Notes: generated from the sequence alone by a model not told the origin. A DNA stretch of 64,000 bases from Solirubrobacter sp963848475 (GCA_963848475.1 CAWKDW010000020.1:62001-126000), one strand, 5' to 3'. Shown: positions 47,033 through 56,189, counted from the stretch's first letter. Made by a program: numbers and translations.

Positions 47033-47370
47033 GCGTGCGCGCCCGCCGCTGCGGAGGTCGCCGCGCTGCAGTTGAGCCGCCGCTTCCCGGTGTGGCCAGC
47101 ACCTTGTTCGCGGTCGGGACCCCGCACTACCGGGCAGTTCGCATGTACTCCACCGCCAAGCAGAGCTGACCATGACCCTCTTTGCTGCCACCCGTCGGCG
47201 CCGCCCGACGTCGCCCACCTACACCGTTCCGGTCGTGCGGGAACTCGCTCCGCAGACCACGCAGGTCGCAGTCGGCTCCGCGTGGTAGGAGCGGCGCGAC
47301 CAGGCCCTGGCAATGAGGTGCGCGGGCACCAGACAACTTTCGACACGAGCGTCCGTAGGCCTTCAGTCGC
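47033..47370. other. Gene-free stretch between convergent genes
   Basis: Short frames exist on both strands but none has a signal, domain or good start. I see no strong hairpin terminator. A scrap reading LFAVGTPHYRAVRMYSTAKQ on the plus strand (near 47104-47166) looks protein-like but stands alone. Confidence 0.3.
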
Positions 47371-49365
47371 TCAGCCCGCTCGCTTCGACCGGGCCTCGAC
47401 GAGCGCGCCCGCGGCGAGCACGAGCAGGCTGCCGAGGGCGCCGATCAGGCCCGCGGGGCCGACGTCGCCGACCTCGCCGATCGCGCGCCAGGCCGCGATC
47501 AGCACGCCGATGAAGTGGAGCGTGCCCGCGAAGCCCGCGGCGATCAGGAGTCCGCCGGCGAACCGTCGCGCGGAGCCGATCATCACGACGCCGGCGAGCA
47601 TCGCGGCGGCCAGGATCGCGGGCTCGAAGAAGAACTCCGCGCTCTCGGTCTCGCCGACCTCGCTCCAGAGCGAGCTGTTGCCGTCGTAGATCACGAAGAG
47701 CGAGACGCAGACGAGCGCCGTGCCCGCGAGGCCGAGGACGAGCGTGCCCGGATCGGCGGGCTCGTCCGTCGCGAGGTTCTTCGCACAGGCGATGCCGGCG
47801 GCCAGCAGTGCGACCGCGCTGGCGAGGACGATCACCGCTATGCCGACCGCGGCGGGGTCGAGACGCTCGGCGGTGAACTTGAGCAGGGCGATCGCACCGG
47901 CCGCCGTCACGCTCCCGAACCCGATCAGCAGTCCGGCGGCGAGCGCCAGGGCGAGGCCGCGCTTGAGCGCCCGGGCGATCAGCCAGCTCGCGACGGTCGT
48001 GCCCGCCGCTTCGAGCGGGGAGAACGCGGCGAACAGGTTCCAGCGGTCGTCTCCGGAGCCCAGCGCTGGGAGGACGAGCGCGACCAGTAGTCCGAGGGCG
48101 CCCGCGCGGGCCAGCAGGACGGCGCGGTTGCGGACGGCCGCGTCGCCGGCGCTGGAGGGTGGCGCGGGAGGCTCGGCGGAGACCGGGGTCGTGCTGGCCG
48201 GCGGTGGCGCGGCGGCGACGGTGGAGGCCGGCGGTGGCGCGGGCGGCTCGGCGGAAGTCGGGGCGGTGGTGGCCGGCGGCGTCGCGGACGGCGGGGTCGT
48301 CGCGGCCGGCGAAGTCGGTGGCGGAGCGGTTGGCGGCGCCGTCTTCGCCAGCGGCAGCGCTTCGGGCGTGTCCGGGCCCGTGCCCTCGACGTCGATCCCC
48401 TCGAACATCTCGGTCGTGCCGGCCGCCTGATCCCAGACGAAGCTCTGGAACTCGGAGGTCGCCGGCGTCGGCGGGGTCACGGCAGAAGGTCCGCGAGGTG
48501 GATCGGAGAGTCGCGACTCGCGCCGCCAGCGCGGGCCGAGGGTGTTGATCAGGATCTCCTCGAGCGCCTCGGAGGCCGCACTGGCCGTGGCCGGCCGATC
48601 ACGGAAGTCCTTCGAAGTCAGCAGCTCGATCCAGTCCGACAGCGCAGGGTCGACGTCGGGGAACTCGCGCACCGCCGGCAGCGGCTCGTTGATATGGCGC
48701 AGCATCATCGCCATCGGCGTGTCGGCGTCGTGGAACGGTGGCGCCCCGACGACCAGTTCGTACGCGATGCAGCCGACCGAGTAGAGGTCCGTCCACGGAC
48801 CGATGTCGCGCGCCATGGCCTGCTCGGGCGCCATGTAGGCGGGCGTTCCGATCGTCGTTCCGGTCGCGGTCATGAACGCGCCGGTCGTGGAGTCCTGGGT
48901 GGCCTTGGCGATCCCGAAGTCGGTGATCTTCACCGCGCCGTCGCTGGAGACCATGAGGTTCTCGGGCTTCAGGTCACGGTGGACGATCCCGCGCTGTTCG
49001 GCGGCCTCGAGTCCGGCGAGCACGCCGTCGAGCACGCCACCGATCTGGGCCGGCCGCAGGCGTCCGATGTACGGCCGCAGCGAGCCTCGCTCGACGTACT
49101 CCATGGCGATGAACGGCGTGCCCTCGTGCTCGAAGTAGTCGAAGACCGTCACGACGTTCGCATGGAGCAAGGAGCCCGCCAGCCGCGACTCGCGCACGAA
49201 GCGCTGGGCGAGATCCGTGTCGGCGGCGCGGAACGCCGCCATCTCCTTCAGCGCCACGAGCCGGTCGAGGTCGACCTGATGGGCGAGGTAGACCACGCCC
49301 ATGCCGCCCCGCCCGATCTCGCGCAGGATTCCGTAGCGGCCGACCGTCCGAACGATCTCCGGCAT
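47371..49365 (-). CDS. Ser/Thr protein kinase with a multi-helix membrane domain
   Basis: The 664-residue kinase is intact. Residues 1-270 form the PknB-type domain: YGILREIGRGGMGVVYLAHQ, Lys in LVALKEMAAF, IVHRDLKPENLMVSSDGAVK, ITDFGIAKATQ, GTPAYMAPEQAM. A Pro/Thr/Ala linker (300-425) leads to about seven membrane helices (LLARAGALGLLVALVLPALG, LVLGLAGTALVCVSLFVIYD, LAAAMLAGVVMIGSARRFAG and others) rather than the usual single helix with PASTA domains. The membrane part contains no known sensor, so the signal may be lipid or membrane state. It faces the PAP2 gene upstream, same strand, 43 bases apart. Confidence 0.92.
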   Translation of the reverse strand: MPEIVRTVGRYGILREIGRGGMGVVYLAHQVDLDRLVALKEMAAFRAADTDLAQRFVRESRLAGSLLHANVVTVFDYFEHEGTPFIAMEYVERGSLRPYIGRLRPAQIGGVLDGVLAGLEAAEQRGIVHRDLKPENLMVSSDGAVKITDFGIAKATQDSTTGAFMTATGTTIGTPAYMAPEQAMARDIGPWTDLYSVGCIAYELVVGAPPFHDADTPMAMMLRHINEPLPAVREFPDVDPALSDWIELLTSKDFRDRPATASAASEALEEILINTLGPRWRRESRLSDPPRGPSAVTPPTPATSEFQSFVWDQAAGTTEMFEGIDVEGTGPDTPEALPLAKTAPPTAPPPTSPAATTPPSATPPATTAPTSAEPPAPPPASTVAAAPPPASTTPVSAEPPAPPSSAGDAAVRNRAVLLARAGALGLLVALVLPALGSGDDRWNLFAAFSPLEAAGTTVASWLIARALKRGLALALAAGLLIGFGSVTAAGAIALLKFTAERLDPAAVGIAVIVLASAVALLAAGIACAKNLATDEPADPGTLVLGLAGTALVCVSLFVIYDGNSSLWSEVGETESAEFFFEPAILAAAMLAGVVMIGSARRFAGGLLIAAGFAGTLHFIGVLIAAWRAIGEVGDVGPAGLIGALGSLLVLAAGALVEARSKRAG

Positions 49366-49408
49366 GGCGCGACTTTACCTGCGTCGGCGCCGGCGGTGGG
49401 ATTGGGCT

Positions 49409-50173
49409 CTAGATCGTGGCGAGTACCGGGCGCGAGCCCGAGTGGCGCCGGAACCGAACGCGCGGAAGCAGCGAGCCGGCGGTGAAGCCGGCGAGCGTGA
49501 CGACCAGGCCGGCGACCGCGTCGAACACGAAGTGGTTGCCGGTGGCGATCACCGCGACCGTCACCAGCGGCCCCCAGAGCAGCACGAGGGCTTTCGCCCA
49601 CCGAGCCTGCAACGCCGCCGCCAACGCGAAGCTGACCGCGAAGGCGAATCCGACGTGCAGGCTCGGAACTGCGGCGAAGGCGTTGTAGAAGATCGTCGAG
49701 TGGCCGGAGAGCGGCACGATCTGGGCGCTCACGGTGTCTCGGATGCCGAGGCCCGACAGGCGCGGCGGAGCGACCGGCCAGAGTCCGTGGATCGGGACCG
49801 CGATCATCCAGGTCGCGATCACCGTCGTCCGCAACCGCCGGTAGATCGGCCGTGCGCGCCGGTAGAGCAGGATCAACGCACCCGGCAGCACGACGAGCTG
49901 CGCGGCGAGGTAGACGTTGCTGAGCAGCCAGCTGACCGCGGGGGCGGACAGTGCGCTCTGGACCGAGGCCTCGATCGCCACGTGCGTCGAGCGCTCGAGC
50001 CCGACGATCCACCGCGCGTGATCGATCGCCGTCCGAGGATCGCCCGCGAAGACCCAGCGCGCGCCGATGTAGAGCAGGTACGCGCCGACGAAGAACAGCA
50101 GCTCGGGATGCGGGCGCAGCCGAGCGAGGCTCGGGCGGCGGACGGCGGTGGTTAGGGAGTGAGCGGAGACCAT
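49409..50173 (-). CDS. PAP2-superfamily membrane phosphatase
   Basis: PAP2 enzymes remove phosphate from lipids or prenyl carriers. The 254-residue protein has about six helices. The catalytic motifs are of the inositol-phosphorylceramide-synthase-like type: FYNAFAAVPSLHVGFAFAVS (P-S-L-H, motif C2) and VAVIATGNHFVFDAVAGLVV (H-x3-D, motif C3). SGHSTIFYNAF lies just before. The start is ATG 50173, divergent from a TetR gene across two matched inverted repeats, so it is the probable target of that repressor. The physiological substrate cannot be told. Confidence 0.88.
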   Translation of the reverse strand: MVSAHSLTTAVRRPSLARLRPHPELLFFVGAYLLYIGARWVFAGDPRTAIDHARWIVGLERSTHVAIEASVQSALSAPAVSWLLSNVYLAAQLVVLPGALILLYRRARPIYRRLRTTVIATWMIAVPIHGLWPVAPPRLSGLGIRDTVSAQIVPLSGHSTIFYNAFAAVPSLHVGFAFAVSFALAAALQARWAKALVLLWGPLVTVAVIATGNHFVFDAVAGLVVTLAGFTAGSLLPRVRFRRHSGSRPVLATI

Positions 50174-50179
50174 GAGGAA

Positions 50180-50237
50180 ATCAAGCGCTTGATTGAGGAT
50201 TGCAGGCGCTGGCTATTTCTTCAAGCGTTTGCTTGAA
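50180..50237 (+). promoter_or_regulatory. Two TCAAGC inverted repeats: probable TetR operators and promoter
   Basis: ATCAAGCGCTTGAT (50180-50193) is a perfect palindrome. TTCAAGCGTTTGCTTGAA (50220-50237) repeats the same arms with a four-base spacer. Their centres lie 42 bp apart, four helical turns. TTGATT (50189-50194) and CTATTT (50213-50218) form a -35/-10 pair between and within them for the tetR gene. Confidence 0.75.
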
Positions 50238-50238
50238 T

Positions 50239-50889
50239 ATGTTCCGAGAGATGCCCGAGCTGACCCCGACCGACCGGCGTCGCGATGCCGGCGCGCGTAC
50301 GAAGCAGCGCCTGATCGACGCAACCCTCGAGCTCCTCGCCGAGCGCGGCGAGGACGCCGTGACGCTGCGCGAGATCACGGGTGCCGCGCAGACCAACGTC
50401 GCCTCGGTCAGCTACCACTTCGGCTCGCTCGGCGCGCTCTGCTGCGAGACCACCAAGCATGCGATCGCGCAACTGATGGGCGAGCAGATGTCGCGCTTGC
50501 AGGCGCTCGGCGAGGATGCGACCGTCGAGCAGATCGCCCTCGCGGTCGCGCAGCCGATCATCGGCGTACTGAGCGACCCGGACCGTCCGGAGCGTGCGCT
50601 GATCCGGATCTTCGACCGCGCGCTCGGCGGCCCGCCCGGTGACCTCCAGGACTGGATCCATGCTGAACTCGGGCGCGTCGACGACGAGCTGATCGCGCAT
50701 CTGCGCGGGGCGCTGCCCGACGTGCCCGAGCAGGAGCTTCGCTTCCGTTGGGAGTGCGCGTCCGGCGTCCTGCGCGTGCTCGTGAAGGGCACCTCGCGCA
50801 TGGAGCACGACGGACGCTGCGCCGCGGACCTCGAGCGGATGCTGGTCCCGGTGATCGCGGGCGCGCTCGCCGCGGGCGCCGCGGCCTGA
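50239..50889 (+). CDS. TetR-family transcriptional repressor
   Basis: The 216-residue protein has the TetR helix-turn-helix at the N-terminus: RTKQRLIDATLELLAERGED, AVTLREITGAAQTNVASVSY, HFGSLGALCCETTKHAI. The C-terminal ligand domain (ALIRIFDRALGGPPGDLQDW, FRWECASGVLRVLVKGTSRM) matches the fatty-acid/regulator type with a TetR_C-like helical bundle, but the ligand is unknown. ATG 50239 directly abuts the second inverted repeat; ATG 50251 is an alternative. Autorepression and repression of the divergent PAP2 gene are likely from the operator layout. Confidence 0.88.
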   Translation: MFREMPELTPTDRRRDAGARTKQRLIDATLELLAERGEDAVTLREITGAAQTNVASVSYHFGSLGALCCETTKHAIAQLMGEQMSRLQALGEDATVEQIALAVAQPIIGVLSDPDRPERALIRIFDRALGGPPGDLQDWIHAELGRVDDELIAHLRGALPDVPEQELRFRWECASGVLRVLVKGTSRMEHDGRCAADLERMLVPVIAGALAAGAAA

Positions 50890-50892
50890 CGC

Positions 50893-51951
50893 TCAGCGAG
50901 TCAAAGGCGCGAGCTCGCCGCTCCCGCGCGCGATGACTTCGACGCCGAGCACGACCCGCCGCGACGGACCCGTGTAGCCGTCGAGGCGCGAGAACAGCAG
51001 CTCGGCGGCGGCACGCCCGAGCCCCAGCGCGTCCTGGGCGGCGACCGTGACGGCGGGATCGATCGAGCCGGCGAGCACGATGTCGTCGAACGCGACCAGC
51101 GCGATCTCGTGCTGGCGCCCGAGCCGGTGGAGCGCGCGCAGGACCTCGACCGTGATCAGGTTCTGGCTGGTGAACAGCGCGGTTGGACCGTCCGGGGCCT
51201 CCAGCAGCGAAACCGCCGTCTCGAACGCGGCGCCGGGCTCGACCGGATGGTGCACGAACGCCTCGGCGATCCCCGCCCCGCGAAGCGCGTCGCGGTACCC
51301 GGTCAGCCGCTCGGCGGAGGTGTAGAGCACAGGCGGGTAGCCGATGAACGCGATCCGGCGATGACCGTGCGCGATCAGATGGGCGACGGCCGCCTCGGCT
51401 CCGGCACGGTTGTCGCTGAGCACGCAGTCGACGTCGATCGACTGCGGCGGGCGATCGACGAACACGACGGCGACGCCGGTCGCCAGGTCACGCGACAGGT
51501 AGCTGTGGTCGCTCGCCGTGGGGACCACGATCAGGCCGTCGACGCGGCGCGCGAGCACCGCCTCGATCAGCTCTCGCTCGCGCGCCGGGTCCTCGTCGGA
51601 GCTGCCGGCGAAGGTCACGACCGAGCGCGCCCGGGCCTCCTCCTCGACGCCGCGATGGATGGCGGAGAAGAACGGGTTCGAGACGTCCTCGAAGATCAGG
51701 CCGAGCGAGGCGGACATGCGGCTCGCGCGCCGCAGCGTCCCGGCGGTGTGGTTGTGCCGGTAGCCGAGCAGCTCGATCGCCTGCTGCACCTTGACGGCGA
51801 GCTCCGGCGCGACCGGGGGGCTGCCGCTGACGACCCGCGAGACGGTGCTGAGGCTGACCCCGGCGACGGCGGCGACGTCCTTCATCGTCGGCCGCCGGCC
51901 CTTCGGGAGACCGCCGCCGGTCTCGTCAGGGATCTGCCGGGCGGCGCTCAC
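50893..51951 (-). CDS. LacI-family repressor (second of a tandem pair)
   Basis: The 352-residue regulator has the LacI headpiece MKDVAAVAGVSLSTVSRVVS (after a leader of about 22 residues) with hinge YRHNHTAGTLRRASRMSASL, and the periplasmic-binding-protein fold: LGLIFEDVSNPFFSAIHRGV, DGLIVVPTASDHSYLSRDLA, VVFVDRPPQSIDVDCVLSDN, GHRRIAFIGYPPVLYTSAER, ALVAFDDIVLAGSIDPAVTV. It is closely similar in layout to the neighbour at 51984, so the pair arose by duplication. The GTG at 51951 was taken as start; ATG 51885 is shorter. It is 33 bases from its neighbour's end, same strand, so co-transcribed. Confidence 0.9.
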   Translation of the reverse strand: MSAARQIPDETGGGLPKGRRPTMKDVAAVAGVSLSTVSRVVSGSPPVAPELAVKVQQAIELLGYRHNHTAGTLRRASRMSASLGLIFEDVSNPFFSAIHRGVEEEARARSVVTFAGSSDEDPARERELIEAVLARRVDGLIVVPTASDHSYLSRDLATGVAVVFVDRPPQSIDVDCVLSDNRAGAEAAVAHLIAHGHRRIAFIGYPPVLYTSAERLTGYRDALRGAGIAEAFVHHPVEPGAAFETAVSLLEAPDGPTALFTSQNLITVEVLRALHRLGRQHEIALVAFDDIVLAGSIDPAVTVAAQDALGLGRAAAELLFSRLDGYTGPSRRVVLGVEVIARGSGELAPLTR

Positions 51952-51983
51952 ACGTGCGACCGTAGCGGACCCGGCGCGCGGGA

Positions 51984-53027
51984 TTACGTCGCTGCGATCT
52001 CGCCTGAGCCGCGCGTGATCAGCTGTGTCGGGACGATCAACAGACGCGGCTCGGCCGCCAGGCCCCCGAGCCGCTCGAACAGCATCTCGCCGGCGTGGCG
52101 ACCGAGTAGGTAGGGGTCCTGGGCGACGACGGTGACGCCGGGCTCGACGAGGTCCCCGAGGACCACGTCGTCGAAGCCGACCAGCGCCACCTCGCGCTGG
52201 CGGCCGAGCTTGCGCAGCGCGCGGATCGCCCCGATCGTGATCAGGTTCTGGCCGGTGAAGAGCGCGGTCGGCGGGTCCGCCAGCAGCAGCAGCTCGCGGG
52301 TCGCGTGCTCCGCGGCGTCGCTCTCGGCGAGCTCGACACGCTCGAGCTCCGGCGAGCGAGGAACACGAGCGCCGTCGAGCGCTTCCCAGTAGCCCTGCCG
52401 CCGCTCGACCGCGGTGCTGACCGACAGGCGGTCGCCGAGGAAGGCGATGCGCCGGTGGCCGGCGGCGATCAGGTGCGCAACGGCTTCGCGGGCCCCGCCG
52501 ACGTTGTCGCTGACGACCGCGTCGCCGGGCATGAAGCGCGGTGGGCGGTCGACGAACACGAGCGCGATGCCCGCCTGGTGGTCGCGCCGCAGGTAGCTCT
52601 GATCGCTCGCGCACGGCACGATCACAAGACCGTCGACGCCGCGCGCGCCGAACGCCTCGGCAAGCTCGCGCTCCCGCGCCGCGTCCTCGTCTGACGAGCC
52701 GACGAAGGTGAGCACGCCGTGCCCGCGCGCGACGTCCTCGACGCCGCGGTGCACGGCCGAGAAGAACGGGTTCGAGACGTCTTCGATGATCAGCCCGATG
52801 CTGGACGACTGCCGGTCGGCGCGACGCAGCGTGCTCGCGGTCAGGTCGCGCCGGTAGCCGAGGAGCTCGACGGCCTTGTGCACGCGCTCCGCGAGGTCGG
52901 GGCGGACCTCGTCGCTGCCGCTGATCACGCGGGAGACCGTCGCCAGGCTCACGCCGGCGACGCGTGCGACTTCTTTCATCGTCGGGCGCCGCGGTGATTC
53001 GGGAAACGTTTCCACGATGAGCACCAT
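51984..53027 (-). CDS. LacI-family repressor of the sugar locus
   Basis: The 347-residue protein has headpiece MKEVARVAGVSLATVSRVIS, hinge YRRDLTASTLRRADRQSSSI and ligand domain LGLIIEDVSNPFFSAVHRGV, DGLVIVPCASDQSYLRRDHQ, LVFVDRPPRFMPGDAVVSDN, GHRRIAFLGDRLSVSTAVER, ALVGFDDVVLGDLVEPGVTV. A GGAAACGTTTCC palindrome lies between the ATG at 53027 and the internal ATG at 52982; the latter start would place the operator in the leader, which favours it and autoregulation. It is divergent from the sugar-binding protein gene, and the same AACGTT core recurs at that gene's promoter. Confidence 0.92.
   Translation of the reverse strand: MVLIVETFPESPRRPTMKEVARVAGVSLATVSRVISGSDEVRPDLAERVHKAVELLGYRRDLTASTLRRADRQSSSIGLIIEDVSNPFFSAVHRGVEDVARGHGVLTFVGSSDEDAARERELAEAFGARGVDGLVIVPCASDQSYLRRDHQAGIALVFVDRPPRFMPGDAVVSDNVGGAREAVAHLIAAGHRRIAFLGDRLSVSTAVERRQGYWEALDGARVPRSPELERVELAESDAAEHATRELLLLADPPTALFTGQNLITIGAIRALRKLGRQREVALVGFDDVVLGDLVEPGVTVVAQDPYLLGRHAGEMLFERLGGLAAEPRLLIVPTQLITRGSGEIAAT
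53002..53013. promoter_or_regulatory. LacI-type palindromic operator
   Basis: GGAAACGTTTCC is a perfect 12-bp palindrome with the central CG typical of LacI-family sites. It sits at the 5' end of the upstream lacI gene. Confidence 0.65.
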
Positions 53028-53052
53028 ATCGCGCTGTCAAGCCGAGAGAGTT

Positions 53053-53125
53053 TGAGAATTCGTTTTCTCAGTTGCTTGACAAACACCGCACAACTGCGCT
53101 AGAAATCCGTCCTGAAAACGTTGTC
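53053..53125 (+). promoter_or_regulatory. Strong promoter of the sugar ABC operon flanked by two operator-like repeats
   Basis: TTGACA (53076-53081), 18 bases, then TAGAAA (53100-53105) form a near-consensus promoter. TGAGAA-N6-TTCTCA (53053-53070) lies just upstream. GAAAACGTTGTC (53114-53125), a near-palindrome sharing the AACGTT core of the site at 53002, covers the expected start of transcription. This is a repression-ready layout. Confidence 0.75.
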
Positions 53126-53164
53126 TCAGGGCGCCAGGCCTTGGGCAGGGGAGATGGAGGAGCT

Positions 53165-54241
53165 ATGAAGCGAATCGCATCCGGTCGCATCGTCGTGACG
53201 GTGGGATCGGCGCTTGCGCTGGCCACGGGCATCGCCGCCTGTGGCGGCGACGACGGCGCCAGCGGGTCGGCCAACTCGGGCGGCGGCGGCGACGCCGTCA
53301 AGCTCGGTCTGATCACCAAGACCGAGACGAACCCGTTCTTCGTGAAGATGAAGGAGGGCGCCAGCGAGGCGGCGAAGCAGAACGGCGCCGAGGTGCAGTC
53401 CTTCGCGGGCAAGAAGGACGGCGACAACGAGTCGCAGGTGGCGGCGGTCGAGAGCCTGATCTCGGCCGGTGCGAAGGGCCTGATGATCACGCCGAGCGAT
53501 TCCAAGGCGATCGTTCCCTCGCTCGACAAGGCGCGTCAGGCCGGGCTGCTCGTGGTCGCGCTCGACACGCAGACCGAGCCGGCCGACGCGGCCGACATCA
53601 CCTACGCCACCGACAACTACGCGGCGGGCCTGGCGATCGGCAAGTGGGCCAAGGGCAAGTTCGACAAGGACGGCAAGCAGGCGAAGATCGCGATGCTCGA
53701 CCTCAACCCGGACGGGGTGTCGGTCGACACGCAGCGCGACCAGGGCTTCCTCGAGGGCTTCGGCATCGACGTCGGCGACAAGACCAAGATCGGCGACGAG
53801 AGCGACCCGCGGATCGTCGGCCACGACGTGACCGACGGCGCCGAGGAGGGCGGGCGTACCGCGATGGAGAACCTGCTCCAGAAGAGCCCGGACATCAACC
53901 TCGTCTACACGATCAACGAGCCCGCCGCGGCGGGTGCCTATGAGGCGTTGAAGGCGGCGGGCAAGGAGAAGGACGTCACGATCGTCTCGGTCGACGGCGG
54001 CTGCCCGGGCGTGGAGAACGTCAAGAAGGGCATCATCGGCGCGACCTCGCAGCAGTACCCGCTCAAGATGGCCCAGATGGGCGTCGACGCGATCACGGCG
54101 TTCGCCAAGGACGGGACCAAGCCCACGCCCACGTCGGGCAAGGATTTCGTGGACACGGGCGTGACCCTGATCACCGACGCGCCGGTCGACGGCGTCGAGT
54201 CCAAGGACACGGCGTTCGGCCTCGAGAACTGCTGGGGCTAG
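53165..54241 (+). CDS. Sugar ABC transporter substrate-binding lipoprotein (FrcB/RbsB-like)
   Basis: The 358-residue protein has a signal peptide with lipobox IAACGGDD, so it is anchored by lipidated Cys. The mature part is a periplasmic-binding fold: KLGLITKTETNPFFVKMKEG, AVESLISAGAKGLMITPSDS, VVALDTQTEPADAADITYAT, GKQAKIAMLDLNPDGVSVDT, NLVYTINEPAAAGAYEALKA, VTIVSVDGGCPGVENVKKGI. The closest known types are ribose- and fructose-binding proteins; the true sugar could be a beta-glucoside product, given the hydrolases downstream. GGAGG lies five bases before ATG 53165. Intact. Confidence 0.92.
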   Translation: MKRIASGRIVVTVGSALALATGIAACGGDDGASGSANSGGGGDAVKLGLITKTETNPFFVKMKEGASEAAKQNGAEVQSFAGKKDGDNESQVAAVESLISAGAKGLMITPSDSKAIVPSLDKARQAGLLVVALDTQTEPADAADITYATDNYAAGLAIGKWAKGKFDKDGKQAKIAMLDLNPDGVSVDTQRDQGFLEGFGIDVGDKTKIGDESDPRIVGHDVTDGAEEGGRTAMENLLQKSPDINLVYTINEPAAAGAYEALKAAGKEKDVTIVSVDGGCPGVENVKKGIIGATSQQYPLKMAQMGVDAITAFAKDGTKPTPTSGKDFVDTGVTLITDAPVDGVESKDTAFGLENCWG

Positions 54242-54247
54242 CCCGTC

Positions 54248-55301
54248 ATGTCCAATCCTTTCCGCAAGGTCGCTCCCGCCGGCGCCGGAGGTGGGACCGC
54301 GGGCGCCGTCGGACCCACCCGCCAGGCGACGATCGGCTCGCGGGTCCACGACATCCTGCACGCCAACGCGACGTTCGGGCCGCTGTTCGTCCTGCTGCTC
54401 GCGATCGTCTACTTCAGCATCACCGCGGACCGCTTCCTGGCGCCGGCGAATCTCTCGCTGATCGTCCAGCAGGTGATGGTGGTCGGCACGCTGGGCATCG
54501 CCCAGACGCTGATCATCCTCACCGCCGGCATCGACCTCTCGGTCGGCGCGATCATGGTGCTGTCCTCGATCATGATGGCCAAGCTGTCGGCCGACGCCGG
54601 CGTCCCGGGCCTGCTGGCGCTGCTGATCGGCTTCCTCATCGGCACGGCCTGTGGCCTGCTCAACGGGTCGCTGGTGACCCGTCTGCGCCTCCCGCCGTTC
54701 ATCGTCACGTTGGGGACGCTGAACATCTTCTTCGCGCTCAACCTGTACATCTCCAAGAGCGAGACGATCCGCGGCACCGACATGTCGCGCCTGCTGCTCT
54801 GGACGGGCAAGTCGATCAGCCTCGGCGACACTCGCATCACGTACGGCTCGATCCTGATGCTCGTGCTGTTCGCGGTCTTCGCGTGGGTGTTGAAGAACAC
54901 GGCGTGGGGTCGGCACGTGTACGCCGTCGGCGATGACGCCGAGGCTGCCCGACTGGCCGGCGTGCACAAGGACCGCGTGCTGCTGAGCGTCTATGTCGTC
55001 GGCCGGCCTGATCTGCGCCGTCGCGGGGTGGATGCTGATCGGGCGCATCGCGTCCGCCAGTCCGCAGGCCGGCGTCTCGGCCAACCTCGACTCGATCACC
55101 GCGGTGGTGATCGGCGGCACGTCGCTGTTCGGCGGCCGCGGCCGGGTCGTCGGGACCTTGTTCGGCGCGTTGATCGTCGGCGTGTTGCGCAACGGGTTGA
55201 CGCTGACCGGCGTCGACGTGCTGTGGCAGGACTTCGCGGTCGGCGTGTTGATCATCGCCGCCGTCGCCATCGACCAGTGGATCCGGAAGGTGAAGGCATG
55301 A
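54248..55301 (+). CDS. Sugar ABC transporter permease (FrcC/RbsC-like), one frame change
   Basis: This is a membrane permease of the RbsC type with about ten helices: FGPLFVLLLAIVYFSITADR, VMVVGTLGIAQTLIILTAGI, DLSVGAIMVLSSIMMAKLSA and LRLPPFIVTLGTLNIFFALN. It continues as WGRHVYAVGDDAEAARLAGV (the coupling loop), AGWMLIGRIASASPQAGVSA and TAVVIGGTSLFGGRGRVVGT. A surplus G near 55003 breaks the frame; both halves match without a gap. It starts six bases after the binding-protein stop and overlaps the ATPase gene as ATGA. Confidence 0.9.
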
Positions 55302-56153
55302 GCGTCACCGTCACGCAGACCCCGATCCTCGAGGCCCGCGGGCTGGTCAAGCGCTACGGCCACGTGACCGCGCTCGGCGGCTCGGACTTCGATCTGCGCC
55401 CGGGTGAGATCCTGGCCGTGATCGGCGACAACGGCGCGGGCAAGTCCTCGCTGATCAAGTGCCTGTCCGGCGCCGTCGTGCCCGACGAGGGCGAGATCCT
55501 GCTCGACGGCGAGCCGATCCAGATGCGCACGCCGATCGACGCCCGCGCGTACGGGATCGAGACCGTCTACCAGACCCTGGCGGTGTCGCCGGCGCTGGAC
55601 ATCGCGGACAACCTGTTCCTCGGCCGCGAGCCGCGCGACGCCCGGGATCCTCGGCACGGTCTTCCGCAAGCTCGACCGGACCAGGATGCGTGCCGAGGCC
55701 AAGCAGCAGATGACCGACCTCGGGATCATGACGATCCAGGACATCACCCAGCAGGTCGAGTCGCTCTCCGGCGGTCAGCGCCAGGGCGTCGCCGTGGCTC
55801 GCGCCGCCGCGTTCGGCAGCAAGGTGATCATCCTCGACGAGCCGACCGCGGCGCTGGGCGTCAAGGAGTCCGCGCACGTGCTCGAGCTGATCCTCAAGGT
55901 GCGCGACTCGGGCATCCCCGTGATCCTGATCAGCCACAACATGCCGCACGTGTTCGAGGTCGCCGACCGCATCCACATCCACCGGCTCGGCCGGCGGATC
56001 GCGGTCGTCACCCCGAAGACGCACACGATGAACGAGGTCGTGGCGATCATGACCGGCGCCACCGAACCGGGGGCCGTCGGCTACGAGAAGATCGTCGAGG
56101 ACAGCGGGCGCGAGACCCCGGAGCACCTCGCGAAGACGTTCAAGCGCGACTGA
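55298..56153 (+). CDS. Sugar ABC transporter ATP-binding protein (FrcA-like), one frame change
   Basis: The single ABC domain of about 285 residues has VTALGGSDFDLRPGEILAVI, Walker A GDNGAGKSSLIKCLSGA, the Q loop in ETVYQTLAVSPAL, signature LSGGQRQGVAVARAAAF, Walker B KVIILDEPTAALGVKES and H loop ILISHNMPHV. A surplus base near 55645 (REPR to GILGTVFRKLDRTRM) breaks the frame. It has one ABC domain rather than the two of RbsA, as in fructose FrcA. The operon ends at a strong hairpin. Confidence 0.9.
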
Positions 56154-56161
56154 GGCTGCAG

Positions 56162-56189
56162 CCGGCGGGCACCTCCGGGTGCCCGCCGG
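56162..56189 (+). terminator. Hairpin terminator between convergent sugar-locus genes
   Basis: A perfect 12-bp stem, CCGGCGGGCACC and GGTGCCCGCCGG, encloses TCCG. It starts eight bases after the ATPase stop and faces the convergent hydrolase gene. No U-run follows, as is common for actinobacterial terminators. Confidence 0.75.

Noticed and set aside
53126..55747. 873-codon minus-strand open frame opposite the ABC operon
   Set aside because: It is antisense to a clear transporter operon and His/Arg/Asp-rich; typical GC shadow.
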